A stretch of DNA of 64,000 bases from Megalobrama amblycephala. Lineage: Eukaryota > Chordata > Actinopteri > Cypriniformes > Xenocyprididae. Where the stretch lies: positions 73,106,446 to 73,170,445 of the forward strand of contig NC_063044.1 in assembly GCF_018812025.1 (NCBI RefSeq), in the 5' to 3' direction. The translations under genes were made by a program, and so were the position numbers. Positions 47,911-61,900 of the stretch are shown piece after piece. The notes beneath the pieces were generated by a model that ran no database searches, was not told where the DNA came from, and worked only from the letters and a program-made list of their open reading frames with translations. Within the stretch, counting starts at the first letter, position 1. Each line of letters begins with the position of its first letter.

Positions 47911-50832
47911 ATGAGTGATCCAGAACCCTGCAGAATGAAACACACTGAAGATACTGAAGAACAAAGAGGTTGGTGTTTATTCTTCATTCATTCATGATGC
48001 TGAACAACATTCATGTTAGAAAGATTCAAGCACTTCTGCACATTTAGATTGGCTGGAGCAGGAACAATCTTAAAGGCTCCTGTTATCAACAGTTTTATCC
48101 CTTAAAACTCGTCTTTGATTATCAAAATGGCTTTTTTAGAAGTTTTTTTCATTACTTGATTTTCACCACACAGGGTCTTTAACAGCTGTGAAATTAAACA
48201 AACTATGAAATGGGTGCCAAATCTTTTCGGCTTTCCACAAATGGTCATTAAAGGGAGGTTTGACAATTTCCCATTGATTGTCAAACTAAATATTAGAAAT
48301 AGAGAGGTGAGTGTTAAATTTGAAGGATTTGTTGAGGAGTGAGGGGAAAATAGCCTATGCTATAGTGTTAATGTTTGTAAAAGTTTTATTTACCGGTATT
48401 TAATATACATTTAAATTAATGTAATTGTTTGCAATTATGAGGTCTTTGGAGTAAGATCAATTTCTTTTTCATGAGATTACTTTTTGGCTCTACTCTTATT
48501 GGCTGGGTTACATTTCTCCGTGTCATAAACTCTCGGGCGAGGTTTCTAAACTTGTAACTTTTTAGGGGTGTTATATTCAAATGATGATTGTTTTCAGCCG
48601 CCACATTTATCAATGTCAGGTTGTAACACTTTCCACCTTACAATTACGCTGGGGTGCCAGACAGATATAAATATTCAGTCAAAATTTATTGTGTATTTAA
48701 GGATTGTCAGTCCAGTTAGAAGGAGAGTGAACAAAGGACACATGTACCTTAATAATTGTCACCTAACATGTATCCATAATCTTTTAAGGGTAAACCAAAG
48801 AAGAAGAAAACACAAACTTTTCACTCAGAAATGCAAATTTTCAGTGTATCCACAATGACAATTCTATCACACCACATATCACCACTCATCAGCAATAAAC
48901 GCAAGCATAAACAACATCATCAACAGCAAAACTTGTTCATCTCAAATCCCTTCAGCACAGTTTAAATAGCCTGGATTTTAAATGATTGTTCAGTCAGTCA
49001 CGGCACTTGATTCAACTCAATCCATTGCTTCCACAGTGTATTAAAGGAGGAGTAACATCAACAGCTGGTATAATCCTAACACAAGCGAATTCATTAAGTA
49101 GAGTAATTATCCATTCGCCGACGTTATATACTTTCCGTCGTGATAAAACAATAAACACGGCTTCAATATAGAGGTGAAACTCCAGAGGAACTGCTCTAAC
49201 GTTCATTATCCCCTCCATCGCTCTTTTCAGCATGTCTAACGCATACGCCATCGTGCATCCAGTATTACCAGACCGGACCAACATAGACACCATCTTTGTT
49301 GTGGCAGCTTTTGGACAATAATTTGTGTCCTTTTAAACTGTGCCATTTACCAGAACATTAGCACAAATCCAATTTAATTTGTGCTTATTAAAAATAAGAA
49401 AGTGCACTGTCACAAGGTCATTCGTACGATGGGATTGGCGCCATACGAATGTTTCATGAATCACACATGAACCCTGTCATAAAGTCATTTCTGCACTCGT
49501 TTCTATGTTAGATTGATAAATGAGGCCATTGAGATGACATTATTCTACTCACCCTTCAACCATCAAACATTTAAAAGTGTAAAAACTTCAACAAGGTACT
49601 TTAAAAAACCATGAATAACCCCAAAAGTGTGATTCTTTCTTTTTTCTGTCTTTTCAGAGCTGATAAAAGTGAAGGAGGAGAGTGAAGAACTGAGTGAAGT
49701 GGAGGAGGAACATCATGTCAAACCTGTAGAAAAACCTTTGAGTCGCTCAAAGACTAAAAAGACATTTTTAAAGAAACGAAGATCCAAGCAAAATTTCACC
49801 TGCACTCAGTGTGAAAAGAGTTTATCAACAAAGCAAAGTCTTGAGATTCACATGAGAATCCACACCGGAGAGAAGCCATTCACATGTGACCAGTGTGAGA
49901 AGAGTTTCACAATAAAGCAAAGTCTTGAGTATCACATGAGGATCCACACCGGAGAGAAGCCGTTCACCTGCACTCAGTGTGGGAAGAGTTTCCCATACAA
50001 ACGTAGTCTTGAGCGTCACGTGAGAGTTCATACTGGAGAGAAGCCATTCAAATGTGATCAATGTGAGAAGAGTTTTGCACGAAAAACTTATCTTGATCAA
50101 CACTTGAGGATCCACACTGGAGAGAAGCCATACACATGTGTTCAATGTGGAAAGAGTTTCGCACTGTCAGGACACCTTAAAGAACACATGAGAGTTCACA
50201 CTGGAGAGAAGCTGCACGTATGTGATCAGTGTGGAAAGAGCTTCGTAAGAAGACATCATCTTAAGTGTCACTTGAGAGTTCACACCGGAGAGAGACCGTT
50301 CACGTGTGATCAGTGCGGGAAGAGCTTCATTCAGTCATCACAGCTTCTGAACCACAATAGAGTTCATACTGGAGAGAAGCCTTTCTCATGTGATCCGTGT
50401 GGGAAGAGCTTCACCCGATCTGAACAGCTTAAAGGACACAATAGAGTTCACACTGGAGAGAGGCCGTTCACATGTGATCAATGCAACAAAACATTTCCTC
50501 TGGCATCCACCCTAAAGAAACACATGAAAGTTCATACGGACGTGAAGCCACATTCATGTTTTGTGTGTGGAAAGAGATTTTTAATGCTGTTTAATTTACG
50601 TGCCCATCAGAAAATTCATACTGGTATAAGAGATCAAGTGTGCTTCGAGTGTGGGAAGACTTTCACTGCAGCAAACGATTTAAAACGGCACAAGAGGATC
50701 CACACTGGAGAAAAACCTTACAAGTGTTTGCAGTGTGACAAGAGATTCGGTCGATCAGGACATCTGAAAACACATGAGAAGATCCACAGCAGAGAGAAGC
50801 TGTGCAGAAGGAGTTTCGCATTTAAAAGCTAA
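47911..50832 (+). CDS. C2H2 zinc-finger protein, 12 fingers
   Basis: Two coding exons, 47911-47968 and 49658-50832, join in phase 1 to give 410 residues. The N-terminus MSDPEPCRMKHTEDTEEQRE, followed by LIKVKEESEELSEVEEEHH, is the acidic leader of clustered cyprinid zinc-finger proteins. A basic linker (SKTKKTFLKKRRSK) precedes twelve tandem C2H2 fingers from about residue 65. The TGEKP/TGERP linkers are mostly intact; fingers 9, 10 and 12 have variant linkers (TDVKP, TGIRD, SREKL). All twelve keep both Cys and both His, so a sequence-specific nuclear DNA-binding role is likely. There is no KRAB domain; the acidic leader may serve a similar effector role. The donor GTTGGT after exon 47968 is weak. 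A non-coding first exon probably ends at 43493. Targets cannot be told from sequence by eye; in such families these are often retroelements. Confidence 0.93.
47969..49657 (+). other. Intron between the two coding exons of the zinc-finger gene
   Basis: No additional exon with matching phase is seen. A 93-codon minus-strand frame at 49012-49293 and GC-richer flanks (to ATTGGCGCCATACGAATG near 49435) suggest an old DNA transposon, family unknown. The short block near 48160-48180 repeats a word from 6600. Confidence 0.45.
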
Positions 50833-52399
50833 CTCAAGCCAGGGCTTGAGATTTACGCTTGACCAGGACAAGTGCTTTTTTGTTTTGTTTTTTAAAGGGG
50901 AAAATGAAAGAGAATTGTACTTCCCCAACCGGACAAGTAGCTTGATTAAAATGTCAGTAACAAAAAATAACTAGGCAATCACCAAAACGAGAGAATGGTT
51001 CGGATTTTAATACATTTAGTGTAAGTGGTGATTGATAGTGGTTTAAGACTGATGCCAACATGGCTGAACCACACTGAATTCTTATGGGAATCAATCTACA
51101 TCTGCACACTTTCTAAAAGAAGTTCACATCCAAGACAACCTACCCCACTGTGTGGAGACAGAAGAGTCCCTCCTCACTATTGATTGCCCACATCTGTTTA
51201 CTTACTCACTTTCTCTAACCCTCCTCCTCATCTCCTGAACTAAAGATGCTCAAAACTCACCTAACAAGGTGAACAAGAGCATGATAGTTCATGTTTGGTA
51301 TCATTCAGAAGGTCCATGCACTCATGCTGTTTTTAAACGGGTTAATAGTTTGGGTGTCCTCATTCGCACCACATACAAGTATATAAAGTATAAAAGGAGT
51401 TCTTTTTTGTACCTAATTTGGACCCCATTCCATGTCAAATCATACTCATTGCAGGCCTTGCATGATGATCAGTGAACATCTGCAAAAAAAGAGGTTAAAC
51501 TAGCACTGAGAAATCAAGAAAGTTATAAATGTTGATTGTGAGTTGGCATCGCACCAAGAATGACTGACTTCACTGCGTACATAGTGAAATAATGTGGACA
51601 TGTTCTGTTCTATTGGATAATAAGTTCTCTCCACACTGGACTCATTCTCTGCCTGGAATGCATTTCTTCCATTGCCGGGAACTGGTTGTCGGCCTGCTAC
51701 AAGCCCTCTAACCCCTCTATCCTCCATCTGTTGGACTGACTGTGAGGTGAGTTAGCACTCCGTCTTACCAGTCATCCATATTCGCTTACTGACTGGTTGG
51801 GGAGCCTAGTTTTCCGTAAGCTTTAGGTGCTGTAATGGTTGTGGTTTTGGCTAACGTAGTTTTGCAAATAACTACCTTTCTCATGGCTATTGCTAAAAAT
51901 GTGCCCAAACTTTTTTTCACTCATCCCACTTTTGGTTCTCCTTATTGTTGGAGTATATATCTGCCTTATGAACTCAAGGCGCCTAACGGGCACCTGCGCC
52001 GTGGCGTTGTGGTGTACGACACTGTTGTTCACTTGGCATCATCCGACGCCCGCACTTTGTGCATCCTGCAGGATTTTCGATGTGTATCAGTCTACAAATA
52101 CTGGTATTCCGTGTATCTGGTCAAAAAAACAGAACTACGAATAAACCGACCCGTCTACAGAGCGACTTTGTTCACTGGCTTAATGTAGCACCATCTTGTA
52201 TATGTTACATATTACCACGCTTGTTTGTACAGCTTATTTTTAACCACTTCCCTTTTTTCTGTGCTTCTAATATGTAAAGCTGCTTTGAAACAATTACCAA
52301 TTGTAAAAGCGCTATATAAATAAATTTGACTTGACTTGACTGCGATCGCTTGTTTATATAAACGGGACAAACTTAAATTACAACACAACTGGAAATAAA
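50833..52399 (+). other. Zinc-finger 3' region and a retroposon tail
   Basis: ATTAAA-type signals follow the stop. From about 51600 the sequence looks like a 5'-truncated retroposon, ending GTAAAGCTGCTTTGAAACAA then AAAGCGCTATATAAATAAAT and a short TTGACTTGAC repeat at about 52270-52340, which is a standard LINE/SINE tail. No intact reading frame. Confidence 0.45.
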
Positions 52400-55360
52400 G
52401 GTGTATTACAAAATCACTTTGCTCTCCTCAACTGCCGCTCCATCTCAGATAAGGGTCCTTATCTAAATGAACTAACTATGGACAACAACCTGGATATGCT
52501 ATTTCTTACTGAAACCTGGCAAACACCGAATTATTTCGTACATCTTAACCTGCTTACACCAGACGGATATCAATACTTGTCTAAACCGCGTTTACATGGG
52601 AAAGGTATGGTCTTGCCGTCAACTACCAGAACTCTTTATCTATCACTCATCTGGATTTCCATATTCCTAAGTCCTTTGAGTACATGGTTCTGAAAATTGG
52701 CTCAAGCTGTCCTCTTATAATTATCCTTATTTATAGGCCACCCAAGCAGCAAACTGATCAGAACTTTGTGAACTATTAACTTTAGCTTGTGCTGCATCGT
52801 CCCAAGTCATCTTACTTGGTGACTTTAACATTCATGTTGATACTATCTGCTCTAACTCAATTAAAGACTGTCCTGGACTGCTATAATCTTACCCAGAATG
52901 TTAATTTTCCAACTCTCACTCATGGCCATACACTTGACTTACTTTGTATATCTGGTGTGAATAACATCAGCAGTCATGCTATTCCTGTCTCTGATCACAA
53001 GCTTATCACATCCTACTAAAGGTGCTATTCATACTACTATTTCTTATCGTAAAATCAATGATACCAATGTAAATACTTTGGTTGCTTCAGTTGCTTCCTC
53101 TGCCCTTTCTGATGTCTCTAATTTCACCTGTCCATATGTCATATCTGACCTCATTCTGCTATTTCTTATGTTTTAGATGAGCATGTTCCAATTGGTACCA
53201 TGTATGTTCCTTTGTCCCACACCTCCCCCTGGTATAATGCTGAGCTTCGTGTTATGAAGGAAAAAGGCAGACAGCTTGAATGCCTCTTTAGGAAAACTGG
53301 CTTGACTGTCCATTTTCAAATGTTCTCAGAACATATTAGGCATTATAAAACTGCCTTGAATGCAGCACGCTCTTCCTATTTTTCAGACATCGTTAATAAA
53401 GCTAACAATAGGCCAAAAACACTGTTTAGCATGGTCAAGAAATTAGTCTATTAGTCCACCTAGCCATAGTCCCAGTCAATATGAATGTGATGATTTGTGT
53501 GGCTCTTTCTTGTGCCACTTTCAAAATAAATTGGACGCTCTATGTGGGTCTCTTGGCACTGAACCAACCTCTTCTACTTGTGAGCAAGCTCATTCTATTC
53601 AACTGTTTAATAATTTTACCTTGACTAATCCTGCCTTAATTGCTGAAATAATACAAACTCTAATTCTTCCTCATGTCAGTTAGATCCTCACTGAAAACTG
53701 CTTAAAAAACCAAACCTGGACCCAGCAGATTTCACCAACTATCATCCAATCTCCAATTTACCATTTGTTTTGAAAATTATGGAAAAATCTGTTGCCAATC
53801 AGCTACAGTCTTTTCTAGCTCTCAGCGATCAGTTTGATGCATTTCAATCTGGTTTCCGCTCTCATCACAGCACTAACTTTAGTTAACTTTGTCAATGATC
53901 TGTTACTTTCTGGGGACTCAGGTAATCTCTCCATTCTTCTACTGCTCGACCTCAGCTCAGCATTTGATACTGTCTGTCACAAGCTATTTCTCTCCTGCCT
54001 TTCAGAGATCGGTGTCTCAGGTGCTGCACTATCCTGGTTCTCCTCCTATCTCACTGATAGACAGTACTACATCTCCATGCATAATCATAAATCTCCCACC
54101 ACTTTACTCAGTCAGGGTGTTCCCCAGGGCTCTGTTCTCAGACCATTACTGTTTATTACTTGCTTTTTGGACATGATATTCAGATATATACTGCTTGCCG
54201 ACCAGATCCTATTCACCAGACCACATCACTGTCTACCTGTGTCACTGCGCTAAAGGCCTGGCTAAATCCCAATTTCCTCATTTTGAATTTGAGCAAAACA
54301 GAAATTTTAATTACTGGCTCCCCATCACTAACAAAAAATATAATAAATGTCCCCAGTTTCAACCTTGATGCTACATCAATTTTCCCATCGGCTACTGTCA
54401 GAAATTTAGGCGTTACTCTTGATCCTTCACTGACTCTGGATGTTTAACATCAGTAAACTTTCCAAAGCTGCATTTTTCCAGCTTTGCCGTTTAGCCCAAC
54501 TTCATATGTTCATATGTTTCCCCAAAAGATGCTGAATCATTAGTGCATGCTTTTATTACATCACGCCTTGCCTACTGTAATGCTCTCTTTGCCAGATTAC
54601 CATTGCCTCTTTCTCATTTACAATACTTTCAAAATTCTGCTGCAAGAATATTAACCCACACTAAACGATCTGCTCATATTACCTCCATTGGAGCCAATTA
54701 AACTCCATTGGCTCCCTGTACCATCTTGCATTACCTTCTGCTTACCTTTAAATCACACAAAGGCCTTGCTCCGCCTTATCTCTCTGATCTACTGTCTCCT
54801 TACGTTCCGCCTCAATCACTTCGATCTTCAGAGAGTGAACTTGTACCTAGATTTCGTCTATCTTCAATGGGCGGCAGGTCATTTTCCGTCATTGCACCTA
54901 AACTATGGAACTCTGTACCACTGTCACTAAAGACAATAACCTCTCTGTATTTAAATCACAAATCAAAACCTACTTGTTTACCCAATACTGTCAGTCATAA
55001 CATGTTCTTTAGACACTATCCTCATCTGGACACTACCAGCTGTAATTCTCTCTCGAGTATTTTTATTCTGTGTATTTATGTTGCATCTACAATTCTTTGA
55101 TTGTCACTTATTGACACAATCCTTTTTCTGTTGTTACTTATACTATGTTATGTTTCTCTGTTTTCTGTTTTAAATTGTACTATTATATGCAACTTCATTA
55201 ATTTCTATCCCCGGACTGGGCAAATGTCTACTGTCCACTTAACTGATTAATTGATTGTGATACGACTGTTTTTGTTCATGTGAATCGACTGTCTATTATG
55301 TTACTGTTTTTGTAAAGCGTCCTTAAGCTTGGGAAAGGCGCTATATAAATTAAACATTAT
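52400..55360 (+). pseudogene. L2/CR1-type LINE with broken endonuclease-RT ORF
   Basis: Plus-strand frames in order give the endonuclease end (LLNCRSISDKG, MDNNLDMLFLTETWQ near 52478-52520; VILLGDFNIHVD near 52805), the linker (SPWYNAELRVMK near 53215), and RT palm blocks NYHPISNLPFVLKIMEK (near 53740-53790), LLLDLSSAFDTVCHKL (near 53940-53985) and LSQGVPQGSVLRPLLF (near 54105-54155). Then come LNLSKTEILI and the C-terminal LHWLPV and APPYLSDLLSPYVP blocks. The YxDD segment region is damaged, and several frame changes and stops are present. The tail ends CTTGGGAAAGGCGCTATATA and a short ATT repeat near 55345-55370. Confidence 0.85.
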
Positions 55361-55454
55361 TATTATTACTGATTTCCAATATTAAAGAGTTGCTTGTCTT
55401 TGTCTTTGCACGTGGGTTGTTGGCCATTACATTGTGTGCATATAGCGCTCATGA

Positions 55455-55510
55455 CACAAAGAGATATTGCACTAATGTTTGTCACAAAGAGATATTGCAC
55501 TAATGTTTGT
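55455..55510 (+). repeat. Perfect 28-bp tandem duplication upstream of the lectin gene
   Basis: CACAAAGAGATATTGCACTA continuing into ATGTTTGT occurs at 55455-55482 and again at 55483-55510 without a mismatch. Confidence 0.95.
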
Positions 55511-55932
55511 GTTAAATATTGTTTTTGGGATGCAGAAACATGCTTTTGTTCAATGACAGTATTGATGATAAGAACAGAAAATGCAAATGCTGAGGTGGAT
55601 TTTTCCTGTGAAGCCGCTATGGAAATATACTTTCAGACACTCCTGGGCATTCAAATAATCATGTTTCTAAAGAATTACAGCAACAATGACCAACAAAGAG
55701 AATAGATGTGGATCCATTTTTAGCACAAGTGATGTGACACACTGATTGAGGGATGAGAGCAGATATAATAATCACATTGTTTAAAGCTGCAGACAGAAAA
55801 ATCGGACAAAACACACAACCTCTAAAGTAAGAACAACTCGCATCTTCATTCTTCAAGCAGACTTTGAGATTTTAATATTGTCTCAATTATTGTGTTGTGT
55901 ACGGTGCAAATTCTCACTTCAATTTTTCAGAA

Positions 55933-58900
55933 ATGGACCAAACTCCATATTTCATCCTTGTCATCGGTGAGTGTGTTTGTCATTTTATTTATGGCTTATA
56001 GCAGTGTTTCTTAACTCCAGTCCTTATTTAACACACCTGATTTGGATAGGAGAGAGCTCCATAAACTGAGTGTGTTAGATAAGAGAGACAAACGTGCAGA
56101 ACGGACTGGAGTTGAGAAACACTGGTTTATGCTTTCATCAGGTTTGACGCCGTTATGAAAAGCAACCCTCTACAATGCGAGTAAATTACTCACATATGTG
56201 ACTCAATTTTCATGCTATCGTTATCATTCTGCCATAATAAATTGTTAGATTTCTCACGCCAGTGTTTGAGTTAGATGCAAAGTGTAAGTTTAGCACAGAT
56301 GTATTTTCACTCGCCATGAATTGAACCCTCATGATTGTCACAAATGATTTCTATTTTGAATAAATACTGTTTTTTTTTAATCTTTTATTCATTAATGTAT
56401 TTTATCAATGTGTCAAATACACTGCACATCTATTGAGGTGAACTGGAATAGTGATGGAGAGCGAAACTCTTAATATAAGTCTTTACCAACACTTTTTATC
56501 AATTTAACACATCCCTGATGAACAAAAGTAAGTATATTTAGAATAATTAAAAAAAGAAATGACTGACCTCAAACTTTTGAATGGTAGTGCATATTGTTAG
56601 AAAATGCTTCTATTTTGAATAAAGCTGTTCTTTTTTTTATATTTTCATTCATCAAAGAATCCTTAAAAAGTATCACAGGTTGCAAAAAATATTAAGCAGC
56701 ACAACTGTTTCCAACACTGATAATAAATAATCATATTAGAATGATTTCTGAAGGAAATCATGTGACATTCATGAAAATTCATCTTTGGTCACATGGAATA
56801 AATTATATTTGAACATATATTCACATACATTAAAATAAATGAGTTGTTGGATTTATAAAAAAAAAAAAAAAGTCAAGTGGTTCCACGCAACTATATTGAG
56901 TAATTTGAACAAATAATTAGTTGAATGAACAAAAGAAAGTAAAGCTGCCAAAATTTCTTTGAGTAAATACAAATCGTCAGATGTGCAGTTTAATAAGACT
57001 GAAACCCTTCAGAAACAGGTTGAGATATGGTCTCTTTTGTTACGGCCAGCTCGTTTCAAGCCACAACATAAAAAAGGGATGACACACCACCGTGCAATCA
57101 ATATAAATTAATTTATTGATTTAACAAACATAGCAATAATCACAAATAACAAACGTAAGTCTAGGGAAAAATAAAATATCAAAGGAAATAACAAAATAAC
57201 ACTAACTAAGTCTTAAAGCTACAAGATATAAGAAATGTATAACTAAAGAAAGAGAGAGATGTCAAGAGCAACTCCTGGGAGAACCACCCCACCAAGAGAG
57301 CTAACCTCAATAAACAACCCTGAGTCCTTATATATATTCTACACCCCTGATCACTATTAATTAATCAATCAATCAATCAATCAGAAGCGACACAGAACTC
57401 CCGCAGTCTGCCACCAACAGGTAGGGAGGATACTCCGGGTCGTCACACCTCCCACTCCAAAAAGAGGTTCCCTAAAGAACCGACAAAAATTTAAACAACA
57501 CAAAAAGAAAATATTAATACATAATCACAAAAAAAAAATGAAGGCCCCTGATACTCATCTCTGCAATCCTGTTCCATTTCACTCTTGGATCTCCTGGGCC
57601 CTAGGACATCAAAGAGAGACAGAGAAAAGGAGGAAAAGAGAAGGGCACAGCCAACACCACGCAAAAACCCCTTTAAACACGGGAGAGAGCATCGGCAATT
57701 AGATTATCCTTGCCTCGTATGTGCTTAATTTGTAGATGAAAAGGCTGTAAGGTAAGACTCCACCTCATGATTCTTTGATTTTTACCCCGCATTCTGTCCA
57801 AGAAAGTTAAAGGGTTGTGGTCGGTATACACTATGATGGGGCCACAAATGGAGCTCAAGTAGACCTCAAAATGTTGAACAGCCAACACCAGGGCCAAGGC
57901 CTCTTTTTCGATAGTAGAATAAGCCTGCTGATGGCGGTTAAATTTTTTTGAGAAATAGCTTACCGGATGTTCAATTCCATCAGCATCTTCCTGTAAAAGA
58001 ACAGCACCAGCACCACAAGCACTGGCATCTACTGCAAGGAGAAAAGACCTCTTAAAATCAGGTGTAGCAAGTACAGGTGCATTGGCTAAAAGGGCTTTAG
58101 CATTATCAAAAGCACACTGGCACTGTTCTGACCACTTAAATGGTTTCTTTGGACTCAATAAGTCAGTCAAAGGGGTAACAACACTAGCAAAATTCTGACA
58201 AAACCCTCGGTAGTAGCCTACCATTCCCAGGAATCGACGGAGTTCACGACGGGTAGCAGGCATAGGGAACTTAACAATAGCATCAACCTTAGCATCAATT
58301 GGTTTCACAAAACCCCGACCAACCACCTTACCCAGATAGGTCACGGTGGCTTTTCCGAACTCGCATTTAGCAAGATTAATGGTTAAATTGGCTTCGGCCA
58401 GACGTACAAAAAGCTCTCTAATTTGGTCAAGGTGTTCGGACCAAGAAGAACTAAACAAAACAACATCATCCAAGTATGCCTCGCACCCTGACAACCCAGA
58501 TAGTACTCTATTCACCAACCGCTGGAATGTAGCGGGAGCATTTCGGACCCCAAAAGGCATAACCGTGTATTGAAGGAAGCTGTCAGGTGTAACAAAAGCA
58601 GACAATTCCTTAGCACGGGATGTTAACGGCACTTGCCAATAACCTTTCAGAAGGTCGAACTTACTGACGAATTCTGCGGAGCCAACACGATCAACGCAAT
58701 CATCAATTCTAGGTAAAGGATAGCAATCAGGTTTTGTCAGAGAATTGAGCTTCCTGTAGTCAGTGCAAAAACGATATGTATTATCAGGTTTATTCACTAA
58801 AATACATGGTGAACTCCAAGAACTAAAACTGGGTTCTGCCAGGTTATGAGCGAGTAAATAATCGACCTCCTTCTGAAGTAATTCCCTTTTAATAGGATTT

Positions 58901-61900
58901 ACTCGATACGCATGTTGTTTTACCGGTTGAGCGGTACCGACATCAATATCATGCTCGATGATATGAGTTCGGGTGGGGACATCTGAAAAAAGAGAGGGGA
59001 AAGAACTTACCAATTTCATTATGTCAATCTTTTCCGACTCAGACAAATGAGACAAATGGCAAGACAAATTACAAAAAATTTCAGAATTGTTAAGTCGTCC
59101 CTCCACTACCCCTCGAGAAGGACCGTTCATCTCTTCCATAGCTACTGGACCTGACTGTCCCACCATCTCTTCAGACATTTCTGAAGTGCTCTGACCAGCA
59201 ACTGCAGTAGTGGACACAACATCAACAAATAGCAAAGTCACAGGAGTCACATAAGATTTCAATAAGTTAATATGACAAACCTGCACTTTCTTTCGGCGAT
59301 CAGGCGTGTTTAATAGGTAGTTGTTATTGGGAAAACATTTCACGATCGTATAGGGTCCCGTAAACCTAGCCTGGAAAGGACTAGTCAAAATGGGTAATAA
59401 AGCCAACACTTGGTCACCTACCTGAAATTCTCTAGGCTTAACCTTACGGTCAAACAATCTCTGCATCTTCCCCTGAGACTTACCTAGTTTTCTTTGGGCA
59501 ATAGCTCTAGCTTCATAGAGTCGATAACGAAAGCTACTTACATAGTCTAAAACATTCTCTGGCGGGTCAGAGGTCTTCCATTCGTCAGCAAGAACAGCAA
59601 TAGGGCCCCTGACAGTGTGTCCAAACACCAATTCATTAGGACTGAAACCTATGCTCTCTTGTACGACTTCACGGATTGCTAATAACATCCAAGGAAGTCC
59701 CTCTTCCCAGTCACAGTCGAGTTCAACACAATAAGATCTCAAAAGTGACTTCAGGGTCTGATGGAATCTCTCTAGCGCCCCCTGACTCTGAGGATGATAG
59801 GCACTTGAGATGTTATGTGTTACTTTAAGTTGTCTCATGACTTTAGAGAAATGTCGAGACATAAAGTTCGAGCCCTGATCAGACTGGATATTTTTCGGAA
59901 TGCCAAAGATAGACATGAAACTTGTTAGAGCTTTTAAAACCGATTTGGTAGTAATTGATCTCAAGGGATAGGCTGCAGGATAGCGTGTGGACTGACACAT
60001 TACCGTCAATAGATAAGCATGTCCAGCTTTAGATCGCGGTAAAGGACCAACACAATCAATGATCAAATGTTCGAAGGGAGTTGTAACAGCAGCAATAGGC
60101 TGTAACGGAGCCAGCGGAATTTTCTGGTTTGGCTTCCCAGTCATTTGACACGTATGACAAGACCGTATATAACTGATTACATCTCGCTTGATTCTTGGCC
60201 AATAGAATTTTCTCAAAATTCTGTCATAGGTCTTTCGTACACCCATATGACCAGCTACACCTTCATGAGATAACTGCAGGACAGCTTGACGAAAAGTAAG
60301 CAGGAACCACAATTTGAATTCTAGGGTTGATTAAAATATCAGAACTCATAGGTTGTTGTCTACAGAGCAATCCATCTCGAAGAAAGTAGACAGGAAGTGA
60401 ATTCTGGTCACCACTTCCTTCCTTCACTGAAGAAAAAAGATCTTGGAGGGTGCAATCCGACTGCTGTTCTTTGATTAATTCATCTCGAGTTACACTATAC
60501 AGTGGAGATAAAGAACAAGCATCAGCATTATCAAAGCAAAATATACTTTCAGGCTTAGAACGAGATTTTTCCCCATTGTCAACAACAGATGGTAACTCAA
60601 ACACAGGAATCACATCTTCATTATCAGTGTACACAGTATTACGGTCTGGTTGGGAAGAATTCACAGAGGAAATAAAAGTATCACTAAGAATACTTCCCTT
60701 TTCATCAGATATCATTTTCTTAGCCTTGGCTCGAGTTATGGCACATGCAGGAAATAAATTAGGACGGTCAGGGGAGACATCCATTTTGTCTACATCAGGA
60801 ACCACTATAGGTGGAACTCCACCGTCAGACTTTTCCCACACATTTCCTCCTGCTAGATCATTACCTAGTATAAAGGTGACACCAGGAACAGGAAGCACAG
60901 CACGAACTCCAACAACAACATTACCCGACACCAGTTTTGAGGAGAGATGTATGCGGTGTAAAGGAACTTCCATAAACCCCATCTCAAACCCTCTAACTAG
61001 TACATGAGTTCCAGTAGCAGTACTATCAGACAAAGGCAGAAGTCCTTCCAATAAAAAGGACTGCGCGGCCCCAGTATCTCGAAGGATACAAACAGGAACA
61101 GTCTTCTCAAAGCCAGGCAAAGACACAGTCCCCTCTGTAAGAAATGGTGCATAATCATTATGACACTTAACATCCTCAATCTCCAACTCAGAGATATCCC
61201 TCTGCTTAGGCTGTATTTTCACAGATTGGGCAAGACTGTGGTTCTCGCATGATGTAGAAATTAAGCCGACAGTTTTAGCAGATCTCTCCTTTTTCTTAAG
61301 AACAGCACAATCAGAAATTTTATGCCCCGCCTTTTTACAATAAAAGCAAACAATCTCACCTTTTATGCGTGTATTAGCAACAGCATGATCAGTGGAAGAA
61401 CTAGAAACAACATTCTGACGTGTTACAGTCGCTTTGCTCTTACCAAAGACACTCATCTTAGGTTTATGCAAGTCATTTAAATGGCTAGTCGTACTTCGGT
61501 GAGTAAGAACAAATTCGTCGGCCATGAGAGCAGCATCGGACAATTTACTCACCTTATGCTCATTTAAATACATAGCGACAGCATTCGGCACGCAATGTTT
61601 AAACTCTTCCAAAAGAATCAGTTCTCTAAGCTGTTCTTTAGTGGTTGACTTTCATCGAGGTACACCAACGATCAAACATATTTTCTTTTTCTCTGGCAAA
61701 TTCAAGATAAGTGCACTTCTCAGGTTTAAAGAAACTTCTAAATCTCTGACGATATGCCTCAGGTGCTAATTCATATGCTTGCAATAGTGCAGATTTAACA
61801 ATTTCGTAGTCACCGCTTTGCTCAACAGTCAGCGCTGAATAAACTTCCTGTGCTCTCCCTGTTAACACACATTGCAGCAATAATGTCCAAAATTCTCTGG

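Noticed and set aside
49012..49293. 93-codon minus-strand frame inside the zinc-finger intron
   Set aside because: No recognisable motif; a link to a Harbinger-type transposon was considered but nothing specific supports it.
49825..50145. Minus-strand 106-codon repeat frame
   Set aside because: Antisense of the zinc-finger repeats.
60450..61007. 185-codon plus-strand frame
   Set aside because: Antisense shadow of the protease-bearing ORF of the Gmr1-like element.
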